Positions 19,364-26,868 of a stretch of 64,000 nucleotides of DNA are shown piece by piece; the first letter of the stretch is position 1, and the number at the start of each line of letters is the position of its first letter. The stretch covers positions 496,001 to 560,000 of the forward strand of contig CAVZQP010000001.1 of assembly GCA_963777485.1 (NCBI GenBank), given 5' to 3'. This DNA is from Bog-473 sp963777485 (GTDB lineage: Bacteria > Actinomycetota > Acidimicrobiia > Acidimicrobiales > RAAP-2). The notes under the pieces are model-generated. The model was given only the letters and a program-made list of their open reading frames with translations, was not told where the DNA came from and searched no databases. The translations under genes and the position numbers were made by a program.

Positions 19364-19828
19364 TCAGCGTTCTCCCGGCCAGCGCCGGTTGAACTCCGGC
19401 ATCACGATCCCGAGCAGTCCGCGCAGGTTGCCGATCGTGACGTCCAGCCAGTCGAACGAGTCGCGCCAGACCGCGATCTGCCCGTCGCGCACGGTGAAGC
19501 GGCCGTAGCACCAAAAGCGGCTCGCCCACTTCTTGAAGGTCAGCTCGTCGACGCGATCGGTCAGCACGATGTCGCCTTCGGTCGCGACGTGGTTGAAGTA
19601 GACGTTGAACCCGAGCCGGTCGGGGCGCAGGAACGTCCGAGCCAGGCGCTCGAGCCGATCCCGCCCGTGCACCGCGGGCAACGACACGTTGATGTATTCG
19701 ACGTCCTCGGTGACCAGTTCGAGGGCCCGATCGATGTCGAAACGGGATCCGGCCTCGAGGAACTCGACGACGACGTCGGCCGGCGCAACCTTGGCCGAAG
19801 CGGCAGTGGGTCGCGGTGAAGTGGGCAC
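19364..19828 (-). CDS. Limonene-1,2-epoxide hydrolase-like protein (NTF2 fold)
   Basis: A 154-residue protein of the SnoaL/NTF2-like fold. Residues expected for limonene-1,2-epoxide hydrolases can be aligned by eye: Tyr45-x-Asn47 (EYINV), Arg92-x-Asp94 (TDRVDEL) and Trp121-x-Asp123 (VWRDSFDW), the set that positions water for one-step epoxide opening. The natural epoxide is unknown. The start is GTG 19828, preceded by AAGGAGG. It lies 24 bp after the YfhO-like gene on the same strand and is probably cotranscribed. Small NTF2-like proteins without activity exist, but the complete residue set favours an enzyme. Confidence 0.75.
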   Translation of the reverse strand: MPTSPRPTAASAKVAPADVVVEFLEAGSRFDIDRALELVTEDVEYINVSLPAVHGRDRLERLARTFLRPDRLGFNVYFNHVATEGDIVLTDRVDELTFKKWASRFWCYGRFTVRDGQIAVWRDSFDWLDVTIGNLRGLLGIVMPEFNRRWPGER

Positions 19829-19852
19829 GGCACCCTCCTTCCTGTGGAGCGT

Positions 19853-22111
19853 TCAGACCGTAGTGCTGCGCCGGTAGCGACGCCACAAGGGCGGCCCGGC
19901 GGCGAGCGCCGCGAAGACCAGGAGGGCCAGCAGGAACAGCAGGTTGTAGCGGCCGTAACCGCCGTAGGAGAACCTCACGACGTGGGTTCCGGGTCCGACG
20001 TCGACGCCGACCAGCGCCGGCGCCACCATGACGGTCGCTTCCGGGTGCCCGTTGACCGTGACGGTCCAGCCCGGGTCGTACGAGGCGCTCAAGACCACGG
20101 TGGCCCGCCGATTGGTCTTCACCACCGCGCTCGCGTTGCCCTGCGCGAGGCTCGCATGTTCGATTACCACGTGACCCGGTGACCCGATCAGCGACTCCCC
20201 TTCCGGCGCGGTCGGTGGCGACGCGGCCCCGCCGTTGAACGCGACGGTCTTGTCCTGATGGTCCGACAGCGCACCCGAATCCAGGAGCGGCACGCTCTGG
20301 GTCCCGACATCCGCCCGCGTCGCATCGAGCACGCCCGTCGTGTCGTAGACGTGGAAGTAACCCGGGTCGGGCAGCGCCCACAGGCAGTAGTTACCCGCAC
20401 AGCGCACCTGCGTCGCGGGCACCTCCGGTGACCATGGCGCGCCGTCGGGTGTCGTGGACGGCGTCAACAGGTAGCCGATGCCGAAGAGGGGATAGTCGCC
20501 CGGGTTGGTGTCGTCGAAGTAGTACTCGGGGTCGGTCATCAGCGAGGCGGTGCGCAGCGTGTAGCCGACCTCGTCGATGTCCTTGCTCTCGAGATACTTG
20601 AAGACCGGGACCTCACCGACAGAGAAGTCGGCCCCCCAGTTGGTGGGCTGGCCCGCGTACACCCTTCCGCGTGGGTTCGCCTCGACGTAGGCGAGCAACG
20701 AGTCGAGCGCGGGTGCTTGGGACGCGTCGGCATTCGCCTGATAGGACACGTTGACTTCGTTGCCGCTGTTATAGGTGTCCATGGAGGTCCAGGCCGGGAT
20801 GAGGACCACGATCGCCCCGACGATGCAGAGGGCGGTCACGAGCACGCGACCGGTGGGCCGCTGGAGGCGCTGCCGGCGCTCGTCGGGCAGCAGGTTGGTC
20901 GCCGACTGCACGAGCAGACGCCCGACGAACACGAGCCCGATCCCCGCGAGCAGGATCCCCGAGAGCTGCATGCCCATCTCGAAGCGGCGGATGAAGACGT
21001 CGCTGCTCCCCGGAAGGATCGAGTACAGGCCTTTCCACGTCGTGCGCCCGAAGGTCATCAGCGTGGTAACCACGAACATGGCAATCAGGGCCCGTCCGGC
21101 GACGAACGTGCGCCAGCGGCCGATGCAAACGACGATCCCGACCGCGCCGAAGATGGTGATGACCGCTATCCAGTGGTTGCGGTCGAACAACTGGCCGCGC
21201 ACCAGCCAGTCCAGCAGCTGCGGCGCGCCGTAGCCGTTCTCCAGGCCGGTCCCCTCGAGGACCTGGTTGCGCGCCGCCCAATGGGATTGCTGCAGCACCG
21301 GCACGATGACCCAGGCGGACGCCAGCAACGCCGAGCCGCCGACGAGCACGGCCCGCCCCAACCGGCGCCGCAGGTCGGACGGCACGAGGAAGGGGAAGAC
21401 GATGACCGCCACGAACGCGAGGTAGCCCGTCTCGAAGTGCAGTCCGACCGTCAGCATGATGAAGACGACGGCCGGCAACACCGAGCGCCGCACCGAATGA
21501 CGCGCGTCGCAGGCCCGGAAGGTGAAGGCCCATGCGAGCGGCAGCGTCCACGACGCCCACAGCTGGGTCCACACGCCGTAGCCGCGCCAGATGTAGGCCA
21601 TGTCCTCGTAGCCGATCCCGGCCGCCGACTGGAGCAGGGGAGAGACCAGCGCGGCCGCCCCGGCGGTCCAGCGGCCGAGTCCGAACAGGCGGGCGGCCCA
21701 ATAGATCGCCAGCGGCCAGAGCGCCAAGAGGAGGTACAGCGACCAGCGGAACGCCGTGTCGGGATCCATGAACGTGCCGAAGAGCCCGGTGATCATCGAC
21801 GGCAGGCTCTGGTAATGGAGGAACTGCGGCGAGCCGAGCCCCAGGTACGGGTACCAACTGGTCAGTGGGAGATGCCCTTGGCCGATCCGGGTCGACGCGA
21901 ATCGCACCATTTGCTGGTGGATGGAGCTGTCGTCGAGATACGGCACCGAAGTGAGCTCGGGTCGCAGCTCCACCAGCCCCCAGACGACGGCGATCAGAAC
22001 GAGGGTCCACGGAGCGAAGCGCAGCCACCACGGCTCCGGTTGATCGAGCGTGTCGCTGCTCTCAGGCAGCGCCGCGTGCTCAGTGCCGGTCACGGTCGGG
22101 GTCGCCGTCAC
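19853..22111 (-). CDS. YfhO-like polytopic membrane protein, putative glycosyltransferase
   Basis: A 752-residue membrane protein with about 11-12 hydrophobic segments, then a soluble extracytoplasmic domain and a final pair of helices. An early loop carries LDDSSIHQQMVRFAST, reminiscent of the Asp-containing first loop of GT-C glycosyltransferases. The C-terminal block (ASYDPGWTVTVNGHPEATVMVAPALVGVDV, then HVVRFSYGGYG) is the characteristic YfhO-type ending. YfhO-family proteins are linked to glycosylation of lipoteichoic acids or cell-wall polymers in Firmicutes; in actinobacteria the role is not established. It is followed by the epoxide-hydrolase-like gene. Confidence 0.75.
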   Translation of the reverse strand: MTATPTVTGTEHAALPESSDTLDQPEPWWLRFAPWTLVLIAVVWGLVELRPELTSVPYLDDSSIHQQMVRFASTRIGQGHLPLTSWYPYLGLGSPQFLHYQSLPSMITGLFGTFMDPDTAFRWSLYLLLALWPLAIYWAARLFGLGRWTAGAAALVSPLLQSAAGIGYEDMAYIWRGYGVWTQLWASWTLPLAWAFTFRACDARHSVRRSVLPAVVFIMLTVGLHFETGYLAFVAVIVFPFLVPSDLRRRLGRAVLVGGSALLASAWVIVPVLQQSHWAARNQVLEGTGLENGYGAPQLLDWLVRGQLFDRNHWIAVITIFGAVGIVVCIGRWRTFVAGRALIAMFVVTTLMTFGRTTWKGLYSILPGSSDVFIRRFEMGMQLSGILLAGIGLVFVGRLLVQSATNLLPDERRQRLQRPTGRVLVTALCIVGAIVVLIPAWTSMDTYNSGNEVNVSYQANADASQAPALDSLLAYVEANPRGRVYAGQPTNWGADFSVGEVPVFKYLESKDIDEVGYTLRTASLMTDPEYYFDDTNPGDYPLFGIGYLLTPSTTPDGAPWSPEVPATQVRCAGNYCLWALPDPGYFHVYDTTGVLDATRADVGTQSVPLLDSGALSDHQDKTVAFNGGAASPPTAPEGESLIGSPGHVVIEHASLAQGNASAVVKTNRRATVVLSASYDPGWTVTVNGHPEATVMVAPALVGVDVGPGTHVVRFSYGGYGRYNLLFLLALLVFAALAAGPPLWRRYRRSTTV

Positions 22112-22257
22112 GAGGAGGTCGGCAACGCCGTGAACGCAGGAGTCGCCCTCGGTCGCGGCGTCGGCACCGGGTCATGTTGCCAAACCCTCCAAGTCCGCGG
22201 GCCTCATGCAGACCAGCAGGCACGGGTACACGGGTTGGGCGTCGGTAACATCCCGGC

Positions 22258-22330
22258 GGGGCTGTAGCTCAGTGGTCAGAGCAGAGGACTCATAATCCTT
22301 GGGTCGTGGGTTCGATCCCCACCAGCCCTA
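22258..22330 (+). tRNA. tRNA with CAU anticodon, probably tRNA-Ile2 or elongator Met
   Basis: A complete cloverleaf: acceptor stem 22258-22264 with 22323-22329 (one G-U pair), D stem GCTC/GAGC, anticodon stem GAGGA/TCCTT with loop CTCATAA (anticodon CAU at 22291-22293), T arm GTGGG-TTCGATC-CCCAC, and discriminator A at 22330. CCA is not encoded. The initiator tRNA is excluded because the three G-C pairs of the anticodon stem and the 1-72 mismatch are absent. The overall look (GACTCATAATC, then TTGGGTC) is closer to lysidine-modified Ile2 than to elongator Met, but this needs a covariance-model decision. Confidence 0.92.
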
Positions 22331-22357
22331 CCGACCGACCACCCGCGTATTCGCGTA

Positions 22358-22380
22358 CTCGGGCGTGTTCGCACCCCGAG
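22358..22380 (+). terminator. TTCG-loop hairpin downstream of the tRNA
   Basis: CTCGGG-c-GTG and CAC-CCCGAG pair around a TTCG tetraloop, giving a nine-bp stem with one bulged C, 28 bases after the tRNA. No T-run follows, but extra-stable UUCG hairpins serve as terminators or RNA 3' boundaries in GC-rich bacteria. Confidence 0.55.
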
Positions 22381-22751
22381 AGCGAGCTGTTCACGGTCCG
22401 GCCCAAGGAGCCGGAGTGAACCGGGATCCGCGGTCACCTTGACGCTGGACTGGAAGCGCTTTCGTCTGGCAGAAACGACAAGGCTGTCGACGATCGCCGT
22501 CGACGACGTCGACGCCGTCGACTTCGTCGCTGGATCCAGCACCCTCCTCATCGCATGTCAGGTGATCGCACGTGAACTCGGAAGCCGGATCGACGTCCAA
22601 ACGTTCGTTTTACGAACTCCCAGGAAAACGCCCATTTTTCGCGCAAGGTCCCGAGGTCACCCCTGTTTCTTGAAGCGACCGCGGGTGGGGCGGATCATTG
22701 CGACTCCTTTCCACTCGCGTTCTACGACAGGAGCGAAAAGGAGTTCACAAG
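22381..22751. other. Intergenic region without a recognised gene
   Basis: About 370 bp between the tRNA terminator and the repeat-rich secreted protein gene. An open frame crosses it, but its product has no recognisable features and has no clear ribosome site. A small inverted repeat GTTCG-N5-CGAAC lies at 22603-22617. AAGGAG at about 22738-22743 belongs to the next gene. Confidence 0.5.
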
Positions 22752-23321
22752 ATGCGATTTGGTCGAATCAAGGCTTTGGTGGCGGTTGGTTCCGGCGTGG
22801 TGGTCGCCGGTGCGTTGTCCGCAGGGGCGCTCGCGGCGACGGCAAGCCCGGGCCTGCCGTCGTTGCCCTCTGGCAGCTCGCTCCCGGCGCCGTCGATACC
22901 CAGCTTGCCGTCCGTGACGTCTCTGCCCGTGCCGAGCGTTCCCTCGCTCGGGTCGCTGCCGGTCCCGAGCCTCCCCTCGCTCGGGTCGCTGCCGGTCCCG
23001 AGCCTGCCGTCCGTGACGTCTCTGCCCGTGCCCAGCCTGCCGTCCGTGACGTCTCTGCCCGTGCCGAGCCTGCCCTCGCTCGGATCGCTGCCCACCCCGA
23101 GCCTGCCCAGCGTTCCCTCGCTCGGTTCGCTCCCGGTCCCAAGCGTGCCGTCGGTGCCCTCCCTGGGATCACTGCCGCTCCCGAGCGTGCCCACCCTGCC
23201 CTCGCTGCCCACACCCGCTCTTCCGTCGTTGCCCTCGTTGAGCTCTGTGCCTATCCCCAGCATTCCGAGCGTGTCCGTCCCGAGCGTCCCGAGCATCCCG
23301 AGCTTGCCGACGTTGCCCTGA
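22752..23321 (+). CDS. Secreted Leu-Pro-Ser repeat protein
   Basis: A 189-residue protein with a clean signal peptide (MRFGRIKALVAVGSGVVVAG, cleavage near ALA-ATA) and a mature part made almost wholly of Leu, Pro, Ser, Val and Gly. The core is an imperfect 11-residue unit, SLPVPSLPSLG or SLPVPSLPSVT, present about eight times between residues 50 and 135 and then fading into LPSxPS steps. The period and proline content suggest an extended, polyproline-like wall-spanning stalk. No enzyme motif or anchor is visible. ATG 22752 is chosen because AAGGAG precedes it and the signal peptide begins there. Function is unknown. Confidence 0.75.
   Translation: MRFGRIKALVAVGSGVVVAGALSAGALAATASPGLPSLPSGSSLPAPSIPSLPSVTSLPVPSVPSLGSLPVPSLPSLGSLPVPSLPSVTSLPVPSLPSVTSLPVPSLPSLGSLPTPSLPSVPSLGSLPVPSVPSVPSLGSLPLPSVPTLPSLPTPALPSLPSLSSVPIPSIPSVSVPSVPSIPSLPTLP
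22914..23190 (+). repeat. 33-bp coding tandem repeats
   Basis: The Leu-Pro-Ser repeat protein is built from 33-bp units (11 codons) that are nearly identical in several adjacent copies, then drift. The copy number should be variable between strains by slippage or recombination. Confidence 0.75.
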
Positions 23322-23475
23322 GTCGAGGTCGGCCGCCCGGCGTTGATTCCGGTGGCGCTTGGCGGCCACGCGCGCAGCTGACGGACACCATCGCAGAGCG
23401 CCGGGAATGCGAACACACCGGCGAACCCGGCGACGACCTCACTGACATCGTGAGCTCCCAGGCATAATCGGCCGT

Positions 23476-24078
23476 ATGCGCCTCGGCATCGCTCACCATC
23501 TCGGCTGGGCGGTCGCGGTAACAGCTTCCTCGGAGCACGAGGTTGTCGATCGTCGGCGAATCGAGTTGATCGAACCCGGACTGCCGGCGGCGCCGGTACA
23601 TCATGAGGGCGGGCCGCATCTCATGCACCGCCACGGGGAGCCGCTCGACGACGATTCGCTCGCGGCACTGGTGACGAAGGTGCGGGCGTCCGCTGTCCGT
23701 GCGACTGAGGCGGCGCTCGACGAGCTCACCGCAGCCTTGCCCGAGCCGATCGTCTCCATGTCCCTGCGGTCGTGGCCGGACGATTTCCCCACTGCCATCG
23801 CCATCCAACGTCGCGTTCCCTACGAGGCTCGCACTGACTCCGTCATGTACCGCCAGGTGCTGGCCGACCTCGGCCGCGCCCGCGGCTGGTCCATCCACCT
23901 CTACGAGGCCAACGACGTCGAAGCCGAAGCGACGCGCGTCCTGGGGAAACGGGCGGACGAGGTGCTCCACGGCCCGCGTGCCGCATTGGGTCCGCCATGG
24001 TCGAAGGACCATCGGATCGCGCTTGCCGCGACCGTCCTCAGCTCGGTGGAAGACGATGCCGACGGCCGCAGCCGATAA
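23476..24078 (+). CDS. Conserved hypothetical protein
   Basis: A 200-residue protein that I cannot assign to a named family. It begins MRLGIAHHLGWAVAVTAS, a beta strand followed by small residues as in RNase H-like or ATPase folds, and has a conserved-looking centre (PEPIVSMSLRSWPDDFPTAIAIQRRVPYEARTDSVMYRQVLADLGRARGW). No membrane segment or signal is present, so it is cytosolic. CATAAT ends seven bases before the ATG and there is no Shine-Dalgarno, which suggests leaderless expression. Its stop abuts the stop of the opposing rhodanese gene with no gap. Confidence 0.65.
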   Translation: MRLGIAHHLGWAVAVTASSEHEVVDRRRIELIEPGLPAAPVHHEGGPHLMHRHGEPLDDDSLAALVTKVRASAVRATEAALDELTAALPEPIVSMSLRSWPDDFPTAIAIQRRVPYEARTDSVMYRQVLADLGRARGWSIHLYEANDVEAEATRVLGKRADEVLHGPRAALGPPWSKDHRIALAATVLSSVEDDADGRSR

Positions 24079-24381
24079 CTACCGGTCGCCCTCCATCCAC
24101 GCGAGCGCGCCTCCGGCGAGGTTCTCAGCCGTCCACCCAGCGTCGCCGAGCGCCTTGGCCGCGGTCGCAGAGCGGTGGCCCGAGCGGCAGGCCACCACGA
24201 TGGTCCGGTCGGCCGGCACCTCGTCGAGGCGGTCGCCGAGTTCGCCGAGCGGTATGTTCACGCCGATCGGGTAGGCCCACTCCTCCACCTCGAAGGGCTC
24301 ACGCACATCGAGGAGGAAGACGTTCTCGCCGCGGGCGATGCGCGCCTTGACCTCTGCGGGTTCAACCTCGGCATAGGTCAT
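24079..24381 (-). CDS. Rhodanese-like domain protein
   Basis: A single-domain rhodanese of 100 residues. The active-site loop is CRSGHRS with Cys65, which would carry a persulfide; the DVREPFEVEEWAYPIGVNIPL segment is the classic rhodanese start. It can transfer sulfane sulfur to thiol acceptors or work in sulfide and cyanide handling. ATG 24381 is used because upstream in-frame starts would add an unconserved Arg-rich tail. It stands alone on the minus strand; the bPH2 gene diverges from it across 160 bp. Confidence 0.88.
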   Translation of the reverse strand: MTYAEVEPAEVKARIARGENVFLLDVREPFEVEEWAYPIGVNIPLGELGDRLDEVPADRTIVVACRSGHRSATAAKALGDAGWTAENLAGGALAWMEGDR

Positions 24382-24541
24382 CGCAAACACCTTACGAGTC
24401 CCACGCTGCAACGCCGTCCATGGCCTGGTCTGAGTCGACATCACGACGGCATAACGACCGCGATCCGCTCCTCTTACGTCCATTTACGTCCACACGGCAC
24501 CAGTTCTCGGCTCCACAGGTCCCCCCGGTACGCTGGACCCG

Positions 24542-25336
24542 ATGGCCATCCCGCGGAAATTGCTCAACGCGGACGAGGAGCTGTTGGCGGAGCTGAAACC
24601 GCACTGGATCTTCCTCTTCGGCCCTCTCTTCACCTCCATCGCCGTGTGGGCCGCCATCATCGTGATCCTTATCGTGTGGGCGAACCCGCCGGGCTGGACC
24701 AACTATCCGGTCGTGATCCTCGCCCTCATTCCGGGCCTGTGGCTCCTGGGCCGCTACGTCCGCTGGCGCTCCTACGACGTGGCGCTCACATCGACCCGCA
24801 TCCTCGTGCGCCAGGGCATTCTCGGCCGCGACACCGTGCAGTTGCGACTGCAGCGCATCACCGAGGTGAACATCCGCCAGGAGCTCTTCGAACGGCTCCT
24901 CAACACGGGGAGCCTCGTCATCGACGTGCAGGGCGAGGACGACTCGATGACGCTCGAGTACATGCGCAAGCCGGCGGTCGTGCAGCGCGTCATCAACTCG
25001 CAGATCAACGAGATCGTCGGTGGCGGCCACCGCGAGGTGATCCCCGAGGACATGCTGCCCCGAGACCAGCGCGACCGGCGCCGCCGCGACGACTACGACT
25101 ACGACGACACCGACCAGCACGACACGCCGCCCTTCGGTGTCACCGCGTCGGCGCCGGCTTCCTCGTCGGACCGCACCGATCCGGGGCCGACCGCCGCCCC
25201 GCGCGTGCCACCCCCCGGCGCCGTCCCCTTCGAGATCCGCGACCGCCTCATCGAGCTCGACGACCTACGCAAACGCGGCATCATCTCCGAAGAGGAATTC
25301 GCCGCCAAGAAGAGCGATCTCCTGAACCGCATCTGA
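24542..25336 (+). CDS. bPH2 (DUF304) membrane protein with C-terminal SHOCT domain
   Basis: A 264-residue protein with two transmembrane helices (about residues 24-70), a bacterial PH-like domain (WRSYDVALTSTRILVRQGILGRDTVQLRLQRITEVNIRQ, typical of DUF304/bPH2), an acidic Asp/Tyr/Pro-rich linker and a C-terminal SHOCT motif (IELDDLRKRGIISEEEFAAKKSDLLNRI). Such proteins are membrane-associated scaffolds; the molecular role is unknown, and SHOCT mediates oligomerisation in other proteins. TACGCT lies seven bases before the ATG, so the message is probably leaderless. Confidence 0.85.
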   Translation: MAIPRKLLNADEELLAELKPHWIFLFGPLFTSIAVWAAIIVILIVWANPPGWTNYPVVILALIPGLWLLGRYVRWRSYDVALTSTRILVRQGILGRDTVQLRLQRITEVNIRQELFERLLNTGSLVIDVQGEDDSMTLEYMRKPAVVQRVINSQINEIVGGGHREVIPEDMLPRDQRDRRRRDDYDYDDTDQHDTPPFGVTASAPASSSDRTDPGPTAAPRVPPPGAVPFEIRDRLIELDDLRKRGIISEEEFAAKKSDLLNRI

Positions 25337-25486
25337 GACACGCCTCGCCGCCGAGCTGCGTCTCGGGCCCCGGACCCTCCCCCCGGACCAGCGCTCCGAT
25401 GCCGATAGACGCCCGGCCCGGGCGATGCGAGACTCCGACCACTCCGATGCGGAGCGCAGGAGAGGCCAACCAGGGGAGGACGAACA

Positions 25487-25750
25487 GTGCACGCCATCGT
25501 GATCCACGCCGACATCAGCGACGTCGAGCAGGCGAGGAAGGGGCTCGAGGAGGATGTCATCCCGATGATGAAACAGACGGCCGGTTTCGTCGGTGCCTAT
25601 TTCGTGGCCGTCGACGACTCGCACGGCGTCTCCATCGAGGTCTTCGAGACCGAGGAACAAGCGAGGCAGGCGGCGCCGCCCGAAGGCACGGAGGCGCCCG
25701 GCGTCACGCTCGCGAAGCTGCAGATCGGGCCCGTCGTCGGCAGCGCATAG
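25487..25750 (+). CDS. Small dimeric alpha/beta-barrel-like protein
   Basis: An 87-residue protein from GTG 25487 with AGGGGAGG upstream. The pattern (MHAIVIHADISDVEQARKGLEEDVIPMMKQTAGFVGAYFVAVDD, then IEVFETEEQARQAA) is that of antibiotic-biosynthesis-monooxygenase or EthD-like dimeric ferredoxin-fold barrels: a strand, a helix with VIPxxKQTxGF, and a second strand-helix pair. No catalytic residue can be named. It starts a run of small genes with the zinc ribbon and thioredoxin-like genes. Confidence 0.7.
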   Translation: MHAIVIHADISDVEQARKGLEEDVIPMMKQTAGFVGAYFVAVDDSHGVSIEVFETEEQARQAAPPEGTEAPGVTLAKLQIGPVVGSA

Positions 25751-25791
25751 CCGCACCGCCGCAGGACCATCGCCGCAAGGAGCCGCCGACG

Positions 25792-26055
25792 GTGCGGACT
25801 ACCGTGGGCGACGTGAGCCTGCCTCGATACCGATGCGACGCCTGCGGCAACCTCACCCGCTTCGACGTCACGATCTCGCAGACGACCAAGGCGTTCCACC
25901 ATTTCACGGTCGGCGGCGACCTGGTCGTCGAGGACGAGGAGGTGGTGTCCCGCCACGTCGACGCGGTCGTCTGCCGCTGGTGCGGGCACGGGCGCAGCGT
26001 GGTCGAGATCACCGACGAGGAGACCGAGCCGGGCACGCCGTCGAAGGTCTCGTGA
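25792..26055 (+). CDS. Zinc-ribbon protein
   Basis: An 87-residue protein with two CxxC pairs, YRCDACGNLTRFD near residue 15 and VCRWCGHGRS near residue 65, spaced as in a zinc ribbon. Between them is a beta-rich acidic stretch. Starts at GTG 25792, 25804 and 25813 are all possible; 25792 follows AAGGAG. Its TGA overlaps the next GTG as GTGA, so it is translationally coupled to the thioredoxin-like protein. The partner could be a nucleic acid or a protein; nothing in the sequence decides this. Confidence 0.7.
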   Translation: MRTTVGDVSLPRYRCDACGNLTRFDVTISQTTKAFHHFTVGGDLVVEDEEVVSRHVDAVVCRWCGHGRSVVEITDEETEPGTPSKVS

Positions 26056-26546
26056 CCGAGCCGCCGGCCGACATCCTGCGCCGGCTGCGTCCCATCCCGG
26101 CCACGGTCGGGCCGCCCACCACGGCCCCCCGCGACGTCGTGGGCGTCGCGCCCGACGGCCGTGCCGTCCGCATCGACGTGATGGAGGCCACCGCGCCGGT
26201 GCTGCTCCTCTTCCTCTCGGCGGACTGCGTCGGCTGCCGGGACCTGTGGGCGGGCCTCTCCGACCTGCGGGCCGGACTCGGCCGCGACGCCCGCCTCGCC
26301 GTCGTCACGAAGTCCCCATCCGCGGAGGACCCGGCCGCGATCGCGGGCTTGGCCGCCGACGACAAGGGCCACCTGCGGGCTCCCGTCGTCATGAGTCAGA
26401 CGGCGTTCGCCGACTACCACGCCGCTCCGCCGTTCCTCGCCCTTGCCACGTCCGCAGGCGTCCTGGTCGAGGGCGTCGCCTGGGGAGTGGACGAGACCCT
26501 GCGCACCGCCCGCGCCGCGCTCATCGGCCCGTCCACCGACCGGTGA
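26052..26546 (+). CDS. Thioredoxin-fold protein with CVGC motif
   Basis: A 164-residue protein of redoxin/TlpA-like design: after a Pro-rich N-terminus, the strand VLLLFLSADCVGCRDLWAGLSDL places a CxxC (Cys-Val-Gly-Cys) at the start of a helix, as in thioredoxins. The segment RLAVVTKSP follows as the next strand, and a Pro-containing APPFLAL near residue 130 could be the cis-Pro loop. No signal peptide is present, so it should act in the cytoplasm as a thiol-disulfide reductant or regulator. It overlaps the zinc-ribbon gene by 4 bp, which suggests that the two work on the same target. Confidence 0.75.
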   Translation: MTEPPADILRRLRPIPATVGPPTTAPRDVVGVAPDGRAVRIDVMEATAPVLLLFLSADCVGCRDLWAGLSDLRAGLGRDARLAVVTKSPSAEDPAAIAGLAADDKGHLRAPVVMSQTAFADYHAAPPFLALATSAGVLVEGVAWGVDETLRTARAALIGPSTDR

Positions 26547-26584
26547 GCGAAATGGCGCCGGTGCAACGCCCTGTCACAGCCCTT

Positions 26585-26614
26585 GGTCATGCTGACCCTG
26601 AACAGAGAGGGTCA
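26585..26614 (+). promoter_or_regulatory. Alternative hairpins over the ribosome site of the small Cys protein
   Basis: GGTCA-tgc-TGACC (26585-26597) and TGACCCT-N8-AGGGTCA (26593-26614) share the TGACC segment and cannot form together. The second hairpin pairs the AGGG that would be the Shine-Dalgarno of the ATG at 26620. This is the geometry of a translational switch or, as DNA, of a dyad operator. Confidence 0.45.
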
Positions 26615-26619
26615 ACAAC

Positions 26620-26850
26620 ATGCTGCACTCCAGGGAGACCGACATGGAGCCCGAAGGCGGGCTCACCATCGATTGCGACCACTGCGCACTGCAGGCGACC
26701 AACGCCTGCGACGACTGCGTGGTCAGTTTCCTCCTCGACCGTGAGCCCGACGACGCGGTCGTCATCGACGCCGACGAGGCGCGCGCGATGCGCATGCTCG
26801 GCCGGGCGGGTCTCGTGCCGACACTGCGGTTCAGCGATCGCGCCGGCTGA
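26620..26850 (+). CDS. Small cysteine-rich protein
   Basis: A 76-residue acidic protein with CDHCALQATNACDDC at residues 19-33, that is CxxC-x7-CxxC, which could hold zinc or an Fe-S cluster. The rest (DDAVVIDADEARAMRMLGRAGLVPTLRF) is a strand-helix unit. I do not recognise a named family. Expression may be controlled by the hairpins just upstream. It ends 18 bp before the pimB'-like gene. Confidence 0.65.
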   Translation: MLHSRETDMEPEGGLTIDCDHCALQATNACDDCVVSFLLDREPDDAVVIDADEARAMRMLGRAGLVPTLRFSDRAG

Positions 26851-26868
26851 CACGCCGGCAGGTGGCGC

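Noticed and set aside
22276..22551. Minus-strand open frame ending GGDRTHDPRIMSPLL
   Set aside because: Its C-terminus is the antisense translation of the tRNA at 22258-22330; this string is a well-known artefact of tRNA-antisense reading.
22914..23190. CRISPR-like spacing of short repeats
   Set aside because: The repeats are direct, in-frame coding units without unique spacers, and no cas gene is present.
22439..23467. 342-residue frame covering the tRNA-downstream gap and the repeat gene
   Set aside because: Second half is an alternative-frame reading of the Leu-Pro-Ser repeats; no start site or motif.
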